NCBI GenBank assembly: GCA_017694795.1 | Contig: JADIMM010000070.1 | Span: 44,953 to 108,952, forward strand | DNA length: 64,000 nucleotides | Direction of reading: 5' to 3' | DNA from: Candidatus Gallitreponema excrementavium | GTDB taxonomy: Bacteria > Spirochaetota > Spirochaetia > Treponematales > Treponemataceae | Shown here: positions 62,512 to 64,000 of the stretch, one piece after another | Layout of the letters: each line of letters begins with the position of its first letter | How positions within the stretch are numbered: the first letter of the stretch is position 1 | Notes under the pieces: model-generated | The model's input: the letters and a program-made list of their open reading frames with translations, nothing else | Told to the model about the DNA's origin: nothing | The model's database searches: none | Program-made: the position numbers and the translations under genes

Positions 62512-64000
62512 TTCCACACCTCTGCATTGTCAGAGTCTGCAATTCCGGCATAATCCGTATTCAATCCTCCCACATTATCAAAATAAATATTTTTTTGACT
62601 CCATTTGCTGCTGACACCCACAAAACTCTTGGAACTGACAAGATAAATAACCGGGCATTGTTCAAGCAGGATGCTTTGATACTCGTCCCAAATTTTACGG
62701 GAATATTCCACATCTATTGAAGATGCCCCTTCATTATACAGCCAGTCGATTCTTGCCTCCCACTCCGTAGAAGGCGATTTTTGCAGGGGATACCACAGAT
62801 GGAGATTGCCGTCAGAAGGCCAGACATTGGAACCCTGTGTAGGCCAGTAATTAGCCCCAAGACCGATAAACACAGTTTGCCAGTCGTATGTGGAAGTCAA
62901 CTGTTGCACCAGCTTCTGAAAATCCACCTGCCTGATGTTCACCGTAATCCCCACCGACTTGCAGGAATCCGACAGTATCGAAGCCATCTCTGAATATACT
63001 GAAGTATCCGCAGGTATGGACAAATCAAATTCCACCTTATTTCCGTTCCGGTCGTACATTATCCCGTCCTTTTGAAAAAAACCCAGGGAAAACAAAAGTT
63101 CCAGGGCCTGTCCGGGATTATACCTGTATTTAAGGGTTATATCAGGATTATAAAATGGGTTGGCACTGGCAAAAAAATCATACTTCGGAGAAGCCAGCCC
63201 CCGGTAAATTTGTTTGATTATTCTGTCCCTGTCTAAAAGACAGCTCATTGCCTGCCTGAATTCCGTTTTTGTAAACCAACTGTAGTAAGGTTTGTCTTTG
63301 TTTACGGGATTCTGGTTAAAAGACCAAAAAGGAACCATGAGATTGCCTTCCGACGAATATACTGTGTACCTGCTCCTGCCGGTTTTGTCGGTTACCCCTT
63401 CAATCCCGTCGTCCAACTTATCCGGTGTAAAACCGGTAGTTTCTATCTGACCCTGCTTAAAGAGCAGATACTGGGTGTTTGAATCCGGAATTATACTGCA
63501 AATAAGTTTATCCGGATACGGGAGGGAATTCCCAGCAGAATCTTTTTCCCAGTAATCTGGATTTTTTTCAAAAACGACCCTAAGTCCAGGGGAATATTCC
63601 TTAATAAACCACTTGCCCATTGACGGAATTTCCTGTACATCCCAGGATACATTAAACATATCCAAAACACCCTGAACCCCATTTTCTTCCTTGGCCTTTT
63701 TAAAAATAAAGGAAGGCCCAAAACTCCGGTTAGTTGACAAAAGGGGGTTGGAATCATACCGGGGAAAATGGAAGGCAAAAGTCTTTTCATCTATTTTTTC
63801 GATAGTTATCCTGGCTGTGGTTCCGTCATCCAAAACCACAAACTGGCTATTATATGCGGAACTGTTAAAAGCAGGATCACCTTCAATTTCATTATACCAG
63901 AAAACCACATCATCGGAAGTTACCGGGATTTTTTCCGGGGAATTATAAAAACTCCAGTACAGGTTGTCCCGTAGCCTGTAATAAACCGATGTCCTTTTAT
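62508..64000 (-). CDS. Oligopeptide-binding protein (OppA-like), 5' end outside window
   Basis: Partial extracellular solute-binding protein family 5. The frame stays open to the right edge: before the GTG at 63908 it reads YRLRDNLYWSF and VTSDDVVFWY, the usual 'LRxxxxWSD…PVTAxDV' region of OppA. So the N-terminus and signal peptide lie beyond base 64000. Visible landmarks are FRQAMSCLLDRDRIIKQIYRG and the C-terminal half with a WQTVFIGLG segment. It is the first of the opp genes seen, feeding OppBCDF. Confidence 0.9.
   Translation of the reverse strand, partial: KRTSVYYRLRDNLYWSFYNSPEKIPVTSDDVVFWYNEIEGDPAFNSSAYNSQFVVLDDGTTARITIEKIDEKTFAFHFPRYDSNPLLSTNRSFGPSFIFKKAKEENGVQGVLDMFNVSWDVQEIPSMGKWFIKEYSPGLRVVFEKNPDYWEKDSAGNSLPYPDKLICSIIPDSNTQYLLFKQGQIETTGFTPDKLDDGIEGVTDKTGRSRYTVYSSEGNLMVPFWSFNQNPVNKDKPYYSWFTKTEFRQAMSCLLDRDRIIKQIYRGLASPKYDFFASANPFYNPDITLKYRYNPGQALELLFSLGFFQKDGIMYDRNGNKVEFDLSIPADTSVYSEMASILSDSCKSVGITVNIRQVDFQKLVQQLTSTYDWQTVFIGLGANYWPTQGSNVWPSDGNLHLWYPLQKSPSTEWEARIDWLYNEGASSIDVEYSRKIWDEYQSILLEQCPVIYLVSSKSFVGVSSKWSQKNIYFDNVGGLNTDYAGIADSDNAEVWK

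Noticed and set aside
1..64000. CRISPR array, insertion sequence, prophage or integrated element
   Set aside because: No regular direct repeats, transposase, phage gene or attachment duplication was seen. The tyrosine recombinases are the core Xer pair in a conserved gene order.

Overview
The window looks like chromosomal core DNA of a spirochete close to Treponema (moderately AT-rich, no mobile elements seen). The evidence is two tandem FlaA-type periplasmic flagellar sheath proteins next to class II fructose-bisphosphate aldolase, two different FliG homologues, a flgB-flgC-fliE-fliF-fliG-fliH-fliI-fliJ basal-body operon joined to hslUV, xer, topA, dprA and a short division cluster, plus signs of an outer membrane (a Wzi-like barrel). 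From memory this order matches Treponema pallidum (mraZ through fliJ; flaA2 and fba). The species cannot be named from the window.

Layout. 0.1-2.5 kb (minus): RNase Z and a two-gene ABC-2 exporter. 2.7-7.1 kb: a PncA-like hydrolase (plus), then metG and a FemX-like aminoacyltransferase (minus). 7.3-10.8 kb (plus): hflK, hflC and a membrane protein with a degenerate kinase-like domain. 10.9-23.6 kb (minus): Wzi-like barrel, mgtE, clpB, a 62-residue protein, an M16C metalloprotease, fliG1 with a long low-complexity N-terminus, a zinc phospholipase-C-like protein and a lone receiver protein. 23.7 kb: tRNA-Pro(GGG). 24.0-29.7 kb: a PRTase, a YitT-like protein (minus), an FAD oxidoreductase, a YeiH-like exporter and a TGS/ThrRS-like plus uridine-kinase fusion (plus).

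29.8-52.2 kb is one unbroken minus-strand run of 22 genes. In transcription order it is mraZ, rsmH, ftsL, murF, ftsW, ftsQ, ftsA, ftsZ, xerD, a TPR lipoprotein, dprA, topA, xerC, hslV, hslU, flgB, flgC, fliE, fliF, fliG, fliH, fliI, fliJ. A strong promoter with MraZ-type repeats sits at its head. The dprA-to-fliJ part has the same order as the Bacillus smf-topA-codV-clpQ-clpY-(codY)-flgB region, without trmFO and codY. 52.4-64 kb: a possible nuclease/winged-helix protein (plus), a cyclic-nucleotide-domain histidine kinase (minus), the flaA pair, an unknown anchored protein, fba (plus) and an oligopeptide ABC operon (minus) whose substrate-binding gene runs off the right edge.

The longest stretch without a gene is about 220 bases, so no gap exceeds 300. 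I saw no insertion sequence, prophage, CRISPR array, rRNA or riboswitch. The most unusual items are the kinase-like partner of HflKC, the extended FliG1, the palindrome over the flaA -35 box, the terminator hairpin just before clpB, several genes that look leaderless, and the nuclease-like gene facing the division cluster.
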